A program made the translations under genes and the position numbers. Below the pieces are notes generated by a model, which saw only the letters and a list, made by a program, of their open reading frames with translations, ran no database searches and was not told where the DNA came from. From Streptomyces sp. NRRL WC-3549 (GTDB lineage Bacteria; Actinomycetota; Actinomycetes; Streptomycetales; Streptomycetaceae), in contig NZ_KL585421.1 of NCBI RefSeq assembly GCF_000721935.1, positions 16,334 to 22,806 on the forward strand: a DNA stretch of 6,473 bases. Reading direction: 5' to 3'. This document shows, in pieces, positions 1 to 6,251 of the stretch. Each line of letters begins with the position of its first letter. Within the stretch, counting starts at the first letter, position 1.

Positions 1-5
1 CCGCC

Positions 6-34
6 TGTCGGATTCATGTCGGACGTATGTCGGA
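6..34 (+). promoter_or_regulatory. Three 11-bp-spaced TGTCGGA direct repeats, SARP-type operator candidate
   Basis: TGTCGGA occurs at 6-12, 17-23 and 28-34, each start exactly 11 bp from the last. The last two copies share a 10-bp core, ATGTCGGACG. One copy per helical turn is the known architecture of binding sites for SARP-family activators (ActII-ORF4, DnrI, AfsR), whose 3' repeat usually lies about 8 bp from the -10. A SARP-type regulator is encoded convergently in this window. The sequence 8-9 bp downstream (TCTCAT, 44-49) is only a weak -10. If used, it would start transcription at about 56, on the ATG of the ABC ATPase. I see no inverted symmetry that would favour a TetR-type operator. 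The repeats are seen; their binding partner is inferred. Confidence 0.5.
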
Positions 35-55
35 CGAGCTTGGTCTCATGACGGC

Positions 56-1096
56 ATGACGCAACTCGACACGAGCCCCGAGGCCTCCCCGCCCGCCATC
101 CGGGTGCGGGGAATGGTCAAGCACTACGGCGGGACCAAGGCACTGGACGGCGTCGACCTCGATGTTCCCGAAGGCACCGTCCTCGGAGTGCTGGGCCCCA
201 ACGGTGCCGGCAAGACGACGCTGGTCCGCTGTCTGTCCACCCTCGAGCGGCCCGACGCGGGCACCGCTGTGGTCGCCGGGTGCGACGCGGTGAACGACCC
301 CGGCGGGCTGCGCCGCATCATCGGCCTGACCGGCCAGTACGCCTCGGTCGACGAGAAGCTGTCCGGCTGGGAGAACCTCTACATGATCGGGCGGCTGCTG
401 GACCTCTCCCGCAAGGACGCCCGGCGTCGCTCGGACGAGATGCTGGAACGGTTCTCCCTGACAGAAGCGGCCAAGCGGCCCGCCAACCAGTACTCCGGCG
501 GCATGCGGCGACGGCTGGACCTCGCGGCGTCCATGATCGGGCAGCCGGCGGTCCTCTACCTGGACGAGCCGACCACCGGCCTCGACCCCCGCACGCGCAA
601 CGAGGTCTGGGCGGAGGTCCAGCGGATGGTGGGGGAGGGCGTCACCGTCCTGCTCACCACCCAGTACATGGAGGAGGCCGAGCAACTCGCCGGCGAGCTG
701 GCCGTCATCGACCAGGGCAAGGTCGTCGCCAACGGCGGGGTGGACGAGCTGAAGGCGAAGGTCGGCGGCCGGACGCTCAGGATCCGCCCCTCCGAACCGG
801 CACAACTCTCCGCCATGCAGCGGGCGGTCAACGAGTCCGGCCTCGACACGATCGCCGGAGCGCACACCGCTCCGGAAGAAGGCCTGCTGTACGTCCCGAT
901 CCTCCACGACGAGCACCTGACGGCGGTGATCACACTGCTGGGCGCGCGCGGCTTCGGCATCGCGCACATCAGCACCCACCTTCCGAGCCTGGACGAGGTG
1001 TTCCTGGCGATCACCGGACAGAAGTCCACCTCCGCCCTCTCCGACGAGTCCGCGGACCGGGCGTCCGACACCGTTCCCGAGGAGGTCGCGGCATGA
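56..1096 (+). CDS. ABC exporter ATP-binding subunit, DrrA family
   Basis: A 346-residue cytoplasmic ATPase that would power efflux by the membrane subunit encoded next. It has all the nucleotide-binding motifs: Walker A GPNGAGKT (47-54), Q-loop Gln94, signature YSGGM (146-150), Walker B VLYLDEP (166-172, catalytic Glu171) and D-loop GLDP (175-178). The H-loop position is Gln203 (LLTTQYMEEAE) instead of His; Gln here is, to my knowledge, usual in the DrrA drug-resistance family. The C-terminus holds the LDEVFLAITG motif also typical of DrrA. Its length is close to the roughly 330 residues of DrrA. The ATG at 56 is the natural start, but no convincing Shine-Dalgarno precedes it, so translation may be leaderless. 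The stop overlaps the permease start (ATGA). The substrate cannot be told from sequence; antibiotic or other hydrophobic-compound export is the family expectation. Confidence 0.93.
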   Translation: MTQLDTSPEASPPAIRVRGMVKHYGGTKALDGVDLDVPEGTVLGVLGPNGAGKTTLVRCLSTLERPDAGTAVVAGCDAVNDPGGLRRIIGLTGQYASVDEKLSGWENLYMIGRLLDLSRKDARRRSDEMLERFSLTEAAKRPANQYSGGMRRRLDLAASMIGQPAVLYLDEPTTGLDPRTRNEVWAEVQRMVGEGVTVLLTTQYMEEAEQLAGELAVIDQGKVVANGGVDELKAKVGGRTLRIRPSEPAQLSAMQRAVNESGLDTIAGAHTAPEEGLLYVPILHDEHLTAVITLLGARGFGIAHISTHLPSLDEVFLAITGQKSTSALSDESADRASDTVPEEVAA

Positions 1097-1950
1097 GCAC
1101 TGCGACGCTTTCCCGTTCTTCGTCCACCGCTCCGTCCTCTCCTCCGAAGCAGGGCACCGGTGGCCGGAAGCGGATCGGCCTGCGGTCCAACCTCCGGCAC
1201 ATCGGCGCCCTCACCCGGCGCAACGTCATGCAGATCAAGCAGGACCCCGAGTCGATGTTCGACGTCGTACTGATGCCGGTCGTCTTCACCCTGCTGTTCG
1301 TCTTCGTCTTCGGCGGCTCGGTGGGCAAGGCGCTGGGAGGCGACAGCGACGCGTACGTCAACTACGTCGTGCCGGGCCTCATGGCGATGCTGGGCATGAA
1401 CATCGCCATGGCTGTGGGCAGCGGCGTCAACGACGACTTCCAGAAGGGGGTCATGGACCGGTTCCGGACGATGCCGATCGCCCGGTCCTCGGTGCTGATC
1501 GCGAAGATCGTGGTCGAGTTGGGCCGGATGATGGTCGCCATCGTCGTCCTGCTGGGCGTGGGCTTCGCACTCGGGCTGGAGATCAAGACCTCGGTGTTCG
1601 GACTGCTCGCGTCCGTGGGACTGTCCGCGGTGTTCGGCTCCTCGTTGATGTGGGTCTTCATCCTGCTGGGGCTCACGATGAAGAACAACCAGACCGTGCA
1701 GGGCATGGGGCTGCTGGTGCTGATGCCTCTGCAGTTCGGGTCCTCCATCTTCGCCCCGCCGTCCTCGATGCCGGGATGGCTGCAGGCATTCACGGACTTC
1801 AACCCGCTGTCCAACCTCGCGGACGCGGCGCGCGGCCTGATCAGCGGTGGGCCGGTCGCCCACTCCGCGGTCGTGACCCTGGCCTGGGCAGCCGCGATCA
1901 CCCTGCTCACCGCACCGCTCGCCGTCGCCAAGTTCCGCAGCAAGACGTGA
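1093..1950 (+). CDS. ABC-2 type exporter permease, DrrB family
   Basis: A 285-residue integral membrane subunit that pairs with the upstream ATPase, matching DrrB in size (about 283). A Ser/Pro-rich cytoplasmic N-terminus of about 50 residues is followed by six likely membrane segments at roughly 57-75, 93-112, 136-161, 167-192, 203-222 and 256-278. The loop after the second segment carries FQKGVMDRFRTMPIARSS (116-133), the conserved ABC-2 stretch thought to face the ATPase. FNPLSNLADAARGL (236-249), just before the last segment, is also typical of the family. The ATG at 1093 overlaps the preceding stop by four bases and has a strong GAGGAGG Shine-Dalgarno (1078-1084), 8 nt upstream, so the two genes are translationally coupled. 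The reading frame is open further upstream, but that part is only a shadow of the ATPase gene. Confidence 0.93.
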   Translation: MSTATLSRSSSTAPSSPPKQGTGGRKRIGLRSNLRHIGALTRRNVMQIKQDPESMFDVVLMPVVFTLLFVFVFGGSVGKALGGDSDAYVNYVVPGLMAMLGMNIAMAVGSGVNDDFQKGVMDRFRTMPIARSSVLIAKIVVELGRMMVAIVVLLGVGFALGLEIKTSVFGLLASVGLSAVFGSSLMWVFILLGLTMKNNQTVQGMGLLVLMPLQFGSSIFAPPSSMPGWLQAFTDFNPLSNLADAARGLISGGPVAHSAVVTLAWAAAITLLTAPLAVAKFRSKT

Positions 1951-1953
1951 GCC

Positions 1954-1975
1954 CCGCCCCGCACCGGCGGGGCGG
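1954..1975. terminator. Shared GC hairpin between convergent stop codons
   Basis: CCGCCCCGC (1954-1962) and GCGGGGCGG (1967-1975) form a perfect 9-bp stem with a 4-nt loop (ACCG). It fills nearly all of the 25 bp between the permease stop (1948-1950) and the regulator stop (1976-1978 on the minus strand). No T-run follows on either side, as is common for actinomycete terminators. The hairpin is symmetric and could end transcription from both directions. Confidence 0.7.
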
Positions 1976-2878
1976 TCAGACAGCTGCCAGGGAGGCTGCC
2001 TCATCCACCGTGAGGCAGCCCCCTTCGGCGTACAGCGTCCAGTAGGCGGCGTCCGCCAGGCCGGCCCGGACAGCTGCCTCGGCGTTCGCGTGCGAGGTGC
2101 GCTCCTGCGCGGCGGGGGAGTAGCCGGGCGGCAGCAGGGCGTCGGCCGCCCCCAGCAGGCGGGCTGCGTTCGCGACCCGGTCCGTTCCTCCCAGCCCGGC
2201 CAGCGCCCGGGCCATGGTCATCAGGTGGACCGCAGGCATCTGCGGCGCGACCAACGCGCCCAGCGGGTCCCGTGCCCGGTCCAGTGCTTCCCGTGCCCGG
2301 TCGAGCGCGTCTGCGTAACGACCGTCGAGATTGGCTGTCCAGGCCAGCAGCCCGTGCACGAGTCCCTCGAACATCGCGAGGCTGGAGTACCTGAACGTGC
2401 CGAGCAGCCGCTCCAGTTCGGCACGCGCCTCCTCGGTCCGACCGGTGCGGTTCAGCCGGACGGCCAACGTCATCCGCGCGGCGGGCTCGACCATGTGACT
2501 GTGCCGATCGGCCTCGGCGAGGACCTCACGGAGCAGTGCTTCGGCCTCCGCGTCCTGTCCCGGCTCCGTCATGACGCCCGCCAGACGGGTCTTCAGCACG
2601 GCGGCCTGGGAGAGCGCGCCCAGTTGCTGCGCATGACGAACCGCGGCGCGGAAGTCCTTCGCCGCGCGGACGTCGTCACCGATGCGCTCATAGGATTCGC
2701 CCCGGACGGACAGGGCCTCCGCCGCACCCCAGGAATCACCGAGCCGGGTGAACAGCGCCAGGCTCTCATCGGCGTCCCGGGCCGCCTCGGCGGCCTTGTC
2801 GCCCCGGTTGGCCAGCATGTTCGCCCGCAGTTGGAGGGCTGAGGCCAGATCCCAGTCGTCACCCAGCGAGCGGCAGGA
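1976..2878 (-). pseudogene. C-terminal TPR-like remainder of the regulator
   Basis: This is the out-of-frame second part, about 300 codons with no stop. It begins SCRSLGDDWDLASALQLRAN and continues through helical, Ala/Leu/Arg-rich repeats such as ADESLALFTRLGDSWGAAEA and RAAVRHAQQLGALSQAAVL, the look of the TPR-type sensor region that ends AfsR-like proteins. An in-frame ATG at 2818 could nominally start a 280-residue protein. It sits inside a conserved helix and has no Shine-Dalgarno, so I do not regard it as a separate gene. The intact codon usage and lack of further stops suggest that the frame was lost recently. Confidence 0.78.
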
Positions 2879-5225
2879 CCGGGCGGCAGGATCCGACGGC
2901 CTGGTCGACGAGCCGGAACAGGCGGCCCGGATCGCCCGTCAGCATGACCGCGTGGATCCACAGGACTCCTGGAGTGCGGCAGGTCTGTGGCACACCCGGC
3001 GAGTAGACCTCGACGATCCGGCCGCAGTACTCCACCTCCTCGGGCATCGTCCACTTGTCGAGCTCATGGCTCATGGAGGCGAGATGGATGAGCCGGACAC
3101 CGCGTCGAGCCTCGATGAGCACATCCGGACCCATGGGCGGTGGGGCGTCGTTGCACCGCTCGTGAAGCGGCACGGCGGGCGCCGCCGGGGCGGCGAACGG
3201 GTCGGGTCCGAGCGCGGCGACGGCCGCGGACCAGTGCCTTGCGTCGGCGCGCAGATCACGGATCTGCCAGTACCAGGCGAGGGCGTGGACCAGGCACAGC
3301 GCCTCGTGCTCGTCCTCGGCCGCCACCGCCCTGCGCAGTGCGGCCCGCAGATTCTCGTACTCGTTCTGGAAGACCGCGATCGCCGCCCGCTGTCCGTGCC
3401 CGCGCAGCAGCGGGTCGGTACGGCGGGCCAGTTCCCGGAAGTGGCCGAGGTGGCGGCGCTCCACCTCGGCCCGTCTCCCCGACTCGTCCAGACGCTCGGC
3501 GCCGTATTCGCCGATCGTCTCCAGCAGCCGGTAGCGCATGCCGGTCCCGGACGACGCCGGCGCTGTCGCCACGACCAGCGACTTGTCGACGAGTGAGCTG
3601 AGCAGACCGAGCGCGTCAGGCCCGCAGACCGCCTCGACCGCCGGCAGGTCGCAGTCCCCGGCGAACACGGACAGTGCGCTCAGGGCCGCACGTTCCTCGG
3701 CACCGAGCAGGTCCCAGGACCAGTCGACGACCGCGCGCAGGGTCTGCTGCCGAGGCAGTACGGTCCTGGCCCCGCCGGTCAGGAGCAGGAAGCGGTCGTC
3801 GAGCCTGTCCGCGATCTGCCGGGGCGTGAGTATCCGCAGCCGTGCGGCGGCCAGCTCGATGGCGAGGGGCAGTCCGTCCAACCGGCGGCAGATCTCGGCG
3901 GCGGCCTCAGGATCGTCCTCGGGCCGGAAGTCGGGACGTGCGGCCTTACCGCGTTCGGTGAGCAGCCGCAGGGCCATCGGGCCGGGCAACGGCTCGACCG
4001 GGCGCAGCACTTCCCCCGGCACCCCCAGGGGCTCACGGCTGGTGGCCAGGACGGTCACCCCTGGGCACCGGGCCAGTATCTCCTCGGTGAGCAGGGCCGC
4101 CGCGTCCACGACGTGCTCGCAGTTGTCGAGCAGCAGCAGCATTCTCCGTCCGCCGCAGTGCTCGGTCAGCCGGACCAGCGGTGCGTCCCCGCTGCCGCGG
4201 TCGACGGCGCGCAGTTCCTCGGTCTTCGCGCCGGGCAGCATCGTCTGACGGGCGCCGAGAGCGGTGAGTACGACCTCGGGCAGGGTGGACGGGTCGGCTA
4301 CGGGAGCGAGTTCGACGAGCCACACTCCGTCCGGCCAGCGCCGCTCGGCATCGGCCGCCTCCGCTGCCTCCATGGACAGCCGGGTCTTGCCAGCCCCGCC
4401 GGGGCCGAGCAGGGTGACCAGCCGTGCCCGCGCGAGATCGGTTCCGATGGACGCGATGTCGTCCTGCCGCCCGACGAAACTGGTCAGGCGCGCCCGGAGC
4501 CTCCCGCCGGACCTCTGGGGCTCCTCGAAAGGCGGTTCCTGACCGGCCGGAGTGAGCAACTCGACGTGCAGAGAACGCAGTTCCTCGCCCGGGTCGGCGC
4601 CAAGGCGTTCGGCCAGGTCGCATCGCAGCGTCTCGTACGCGTCGAGTGCCTCAGCCGTTCGGCCGGTGGCCCGCAGCGCCCGCAGCCGCAGCGCCTGAAG
4701 GGGTTCGTCCAGCGGGTGTTCGTCGCACAGAGCCATCAGCTCGGGCGACGCCTCCTCGGCACGCCCGAGCGCCAGCAGCGCACCGAGCCGCTCCCGACGG
4801 GCGGCGAGCAGCCGGGTGCCGAGCCGCCCGGCGTCGGCGCTGTGCTCGGGCAGATCGGCGAGGGCGGGCCCGCCCGGCCACAGTCCGAGGGCTTCATCGA
4901 GGAGGGCGAGGGCGGCCGCCGGATCGTTCGCGGCCAGGGTGCGGGTGCCTTCACGGGCCAACTGCTCGAAACGGTGGGCGTCGATGTCGGCCGGAGCGGC
5001 ACGCAGCGCCCTTCGCAGCCTGCCCACGAGCGCGTGAAGGGCACCGGCCGCGTCGGCGGGGGGCGTGTCCACCCACACGGCGTCCACGAGGGCCGGCACC
5101 GGGATGCTGTGTCCCGGCCGCAGGGCGAGGGCGGTGAGCAGCGCGCGCAGCCGGGCCCCGCCGACGGCGACGGGGGTTCCGTCCTCGCGGAAGGCACGGG
5201 CGGGGCCGAGAATCTGGTAACGCAC
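2859..5225 (-). CDS. N-terminal part of the SARP/BTAD-NB-ARC regulator, as still translatable
   Basis: This is the 788-residue product the present sequence would make. Residues 1-75 form the OmpR-like DNA-binding part (VGGARLRALLTALALRPG at 21-38, then ALHALVGRLRRAL). About 83-225 is the all-helical BTAD region (IDAHRFEQLA to PGEELRSLHVELL). The ATPase begins at LTSFVGRQ (247-254) with Walker A GPGGAGKT (274-281), Walker B MLLLLDNCEH (362-371), TSREPL (395-400) and GLPLAIELAAARLR (451-464). LRAVVDWSWDLL (496-507) opens its winged-helix portion. The last seven residues, PVLPLAG, are out-of-frame junk. The segment between RRALR and PADIDAHRF lacks the roughly 16 residues, ending in a GGYRL-like motif, that form the wing in relatives I recall. 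A TPR-less product may keep DNA-binding and ATPase functions, but the short wing makes DNA binding doubtful. Confidence 0.75.
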   Translation of the reverse strand: MRYQILGPARAFREDGTPVAVGGARLRALLTALALRPGHSIPVPALVDAVWVDTPPADAAGALHALVGRLRRALRAAPADIDAHRFEQLAREGTRTLAANDPAAALALLDEALGLWPGGPALADLPEHSADAGRLGTRLLAARRERLGALLALGRAEEASPELMALCDEHPLDEPLQALRLRALRATGRTAEALDAYETLRCDLAERLGADPGEELRSLHVELLTPAGQEPPFEEPQRSGGRLRARLTSFVGRQDDIASIGTDLARARLVTLLGPGGAGKTRLSMEAAEAADAERRWPDGVWLVELAPVADPSTLPEVVLTALGARQTMLPGAKTEELRAVDRGSGDAPLVRLTEHCGGRRMLLLLDNCEHVVDAAALLTEEILARCPGVTVLATSREPLGVPGEVLRPVEPLPGPMALRLLTERGKAARPDFRPEDDPEAAAEICRRLDGLPLAIELAAARLRILTPRQIADRLDDRFLLLTGGARTVLPRQQTLRAVVDWSWDLLGAEERAALSALSVFAGDCDLPAVEAVCGPDALGLLSSLVDKSLVVATAPASSGTGMRYRLLETIGEYGAERLDESGRRAEVERRHLGHFRELARRTDPLLRGHGQRAAIAVFQNEYENLRAALRRAVAAEDEHEALCLVHALAWYWQIRDLRADARHWSAAVAALGPDPFAAPAAPAVPLHERCNDAPPPMGPDVLIEARRGVRLIHLASMSHELDKWTMPEEVEYCGRIVEVYSPGVPQTCRTPGVLWIHAVMLTGDPGRLFRLVDQAVGSCRPVLPLAG
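2870..2891 (-). repeat. 9-bp direct repeat, 13-nt period, at the regulator frameshift
   Basis: On the coding (minus) strand TCCTGCCGC occurs at 2891-2883 and again at 2878-2870, separated by CCGG. The first copy is read Ser-Cys-Arg in the N-terminal frame and the second is read Ser-Cys-Arg in the C-terminal frame. This is what a 13-nt insertion at a once-single site would leave. The four extra bases do not match the flanks, so it is not a perfect 13-bp tandem duplication. Confidence 0.8.
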
Positions 5226-5401
5226 GCGCCCATTCTCCCGGATGCCTTGGCCGGGGGTGCGCAAGAGCCTGAACTGAAGCTTTCCGACGTCGCTTTCGTC
5301 ACTCATCGCCCCATGGACGGGGCATCGGCCGATGGGTGGGGGCACCGTCCGGCGGACGGACGGGGCACCGACCGACGGACGCAGACGCGCCCGACGGATG
5401 T

Positions 5402-5451
5402 AGCGCCTGCGCCGTGTGCGCAGCACCGCCCGGCGGGCGCAGCGCCTGCGC
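5402..5451. repeat. Four CTGCGC/GCGCAG half-sites in two inverted pairs
   Basis: CTGCGC (5407-5412) faces GCGCAG (5418-5423) across 5 nt, and GCGCAG (5437-5442) faces CTGCGC (5446-5451) across 3 nt. The 11-mer AGCGCCTGCGC is repeated at 5402-5412 and 5441-5451, 39 bp apart. The cluster lies about 180-225 bp upstream of the regulator start. It could be an operator or RNA structure, or only a product of extreme GC content. Confidence 0.45.
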
Positions 5452-5545
5452 GGTGGAGCGGGGCGCCGCCGGACCGTGCCCGCTTCCGACCGTCGACCGC
5501 CCGGAGCCTCATCCGTCACGAACTCCCCGCGGCCGGGGACAAGCA

Positions 5546-5601
5546 GGTTCCCGCACACGGAACCGCCGCTGACCCGAGCCCCACGCGGCGGGCACGGAAC
5601 C
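5546..5601. repeat. GGTTCC-N7-GGAACC hairpin plus third GGAACC copy
   Basis: GGTTCC (5546-5551) pairs with GGAACC (5559-5564) over a 7-nt loop. The 9-mer CACGGAACC occurs at 5556-5564 and again at 5593-5601, 37 bp apart. The hairpin lies about 105-120 bp beyond the stop of the minus-strand DUF1801 gene, so it might serve as its terminator, or as a binding site upstream of the regulator. There is no T-run. Confidence 0.4.
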
Positions 5602-5667
5602 TTCCCGTCGGGGGGCCTGCCTGACGCCTCGGTGGCGAATTCCGCGGTAGGCGACGGCTTTGCCCTG

Positions 5668-6030
5668 TCAGCAGATCTCGCCCGGGGAAGCCGCTGTGGC
5701 CTTCAGCAGGTCACGCACCAGGTCGAAGTCGATGCTCCCGGGCTTGCGGAACCGCAGGCAGCCCTTGCCCACGTCCTGGCGGGACAGCCGCTCATCGAAC
5801 GCTTCCCTGACGTCGCTCCGCACGAGGTGAACGAGATGTACTGCTTCTGACGCGCGAAGGCGATCTCCGCGACCCCGGCCACGCTCGTACGCGGGCATGC
5901 CGTACGCCATGACCTCGTCGAACCCCTCGTGCTCCGCACGGCACGGCCGGCGCAGTCTGCTCAGGGCAGCCCTGCGGTCCTCCGGCACCTCAGCCAGGTG
6001 TCCGTCGACGTCTTGCGCCCCGCTTCGCAC
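5668..6030 (-). pseudogene. DUF1801 (YdhG-like) domain protein, two compensating frameshifts
   Basis: A 120-codon gene whose ends match the small DUF1801 family: DVDGHLAEVPEDRRAALSRL near the N-terminus, HEGFDEVMAYGMPAYER (34-50), VGKGCLRFRKPGSIDFDLVR (87-106) and the C-terminal TAASPGEIC. Residues 51-69 are nonsense in this frame, while the next frame reads GVAEIAFARQKQYISF, the expected family core. One extra G near 5874-5880 and one missing T near 5828-5829 explain this; undoing both restores a 19-residue stretch of equal length. The protein's biochemical role is unknown to me. The GTG at 6030 is chosen because family members commonly begin just before this DVD(G/A) motif; only a weak GGAA precedes it. 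The upstream side is a transposase stub, so the native promoter has probably been lost. The small indels could be decay or sequencing errors. Confidence 0.72.
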
Positions 6031-6035
6031 TTCAG

Positions 6036-6116
6036 TTCCAGCGTGACGCCGGACTCGCGCTTGCGCGCGACCCGCACGACGTCCTCGCGGAACTCCTTGG
6101 GATACGGCTTGGGCAC
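6036..6116 (-). mobile_element. IS3-family transposase orfA, 5' stub
   Basis: GTG 6116 opens a frame reading VPKPYPKEFREDVVRVARK followed by RESGVTLE. This is the characteristic start of the helix-turn-helix OrfA protein of IS3-type elements common in Streptomyces. A GGAAGGA Shine-Dalgarno lies about 7 nt upstream. The similarity stops after about 27 codons, where Gln-Ile-Ala would be expected, and the frame continues as unrelated residues to a stop at 5961. The rest of orfA and all of orfB are absent, so it cannot transpose alone. The IS left end should lie a little to the right (between 6117 and about 6180), but I could not identify a terminal inverted repeat with confidence. Confidence 0.72.
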
Positions 6117-6155
6117 TGCAACATCCTTCCAGGCCGCCTCTCAGCAAGCCAGGTC

Positions 6156-6166
6156 AGGTGTCACCT
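6156..6166. repeat. Small palindrome AGGTG-T-CACCT
   Basis: Two 5-bp arms around a single T, located 40-50 bp upstream of the orfA stub start and about 85 bp upstream of the + strand gene. It might belong to the end of the insertion sequence or be an operator; there is no further support for either. Confidence 0.35.
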
Positions 6167-6210
6167 ACCCGGGCAGCGGTCCCGACTTCCGACCCCTGAA
6201 TACAGAGCGG

Positions 6211-6216
6211 CATAAT
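6211..6216 (+). promoter_or_regulatory. Possible -10 element CATAAT
   Basis: CATAAT stands out in an otherwise GC-rich stretch, 35 bp upstream of the right-edge gene's likely start. A poor -35 (TTCCGA, 6188-6193) sits 17 bp upstream. This is a weak call based on base composition and position only. Confidence 0.3.
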
Positions 6217-6251
6217 CGACTCACTTTCAGCGACTGGTGCATGTTCAAGAC

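Larger units (their letters stand above)
1976..5225 (-). pseudogene. AfsR/SARP-like transcriptional regulator gene, frameshifted
   Basis: One gene now split over two frames. Its domain order is that of large AfsR-type regulators: a SARP-type winged helix with bacterial transcriptional activation domain, an NB-ARC/STAND ATPase, then a TPR-like tail. The first frame runs from GTG 5225 to a stop at 2859-2861; the second is open from about 2878 to the stop at 1976. Removing 13 nt at 2870-2891 joins them into a 1078-residue protein that reads SCRSLGDDWDLASALQLRAN across the repair, a normal sequence for this family. GTG 5225 is chosen because VRYQILG is the usual family N-terminus and a GGGAG Shine-Dalgarno lies about 9 nt upstream; an ATG at 5306 is a less likely alternative. 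The gene converges on the exporter operon, which carries SARP-like repeats in front. A sequencing error is possible, but a 13-nt insertion is not the usual kind. I noticed no TTA codon. Confidence 0.82.
5226..5667. other. Gene-free region upstream of the regulator
   Basis: No credible gene lies in these 442 bp: the open frames here are extensions or shadows of neighbours. The regulator promoter should be within it, but I could not pick a convincing -10/-35 pair on the minus strand. It holds a perfect 12-bp palindrome CATCGGCCGATG (5323-5334), a small hairpin CCGTCC-N3-GGACGG (5345-5359), two larger repeat clusters listed separately, and a weak 5-bp stem (5237-5241 with 5251-5255) that overlaps the regulator's Shine-Dalgarno. 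Confidence 0.6.

Noticed and set aside
1..40. TetR-type palindromic operator upstream of the exporter
   Set aside because: The repeats are direct, not inverted; no usable dyad was found.
280..1092. N-terminal extension of the permease frame back to 280
   Set aside because: It overlaps the ATPase gene and encodes Arg/Pro/Gly-rich nonsense; ATG 1093 has a strong Shine-Dalgarno and ATGA coupling.
556..2004. Long minus-strand open frame (482 codons) opposite the exporter genes, and a similar one at 14-979
   Set aside because: Both are antisense to clear ABC genes and have low-complexity His/Arg/Gly composition, typical of GC-rich shadow frames.
2859..2895. Programmed ribosomal frameshift in the regulator
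   Set aside because: There is no slippery heptamer, and the 9-bp repeat with a 13-nt period explains the shift as an insertion mutation.
5226..5558. Upstream extension of the regulator frame to 5558
   Set aside because: The added residues are Arg/Pro-rich without family similarity, while GTG 5225 begins at the family's usual N-terminus with a Shine-Dalgarno.
4113..5624. 503-codon + strand open frame opposite the regulator
   Set aside because: It is a shadow of the regulator's codons; no family motifs and biased Arg/Gly/Gln composition.
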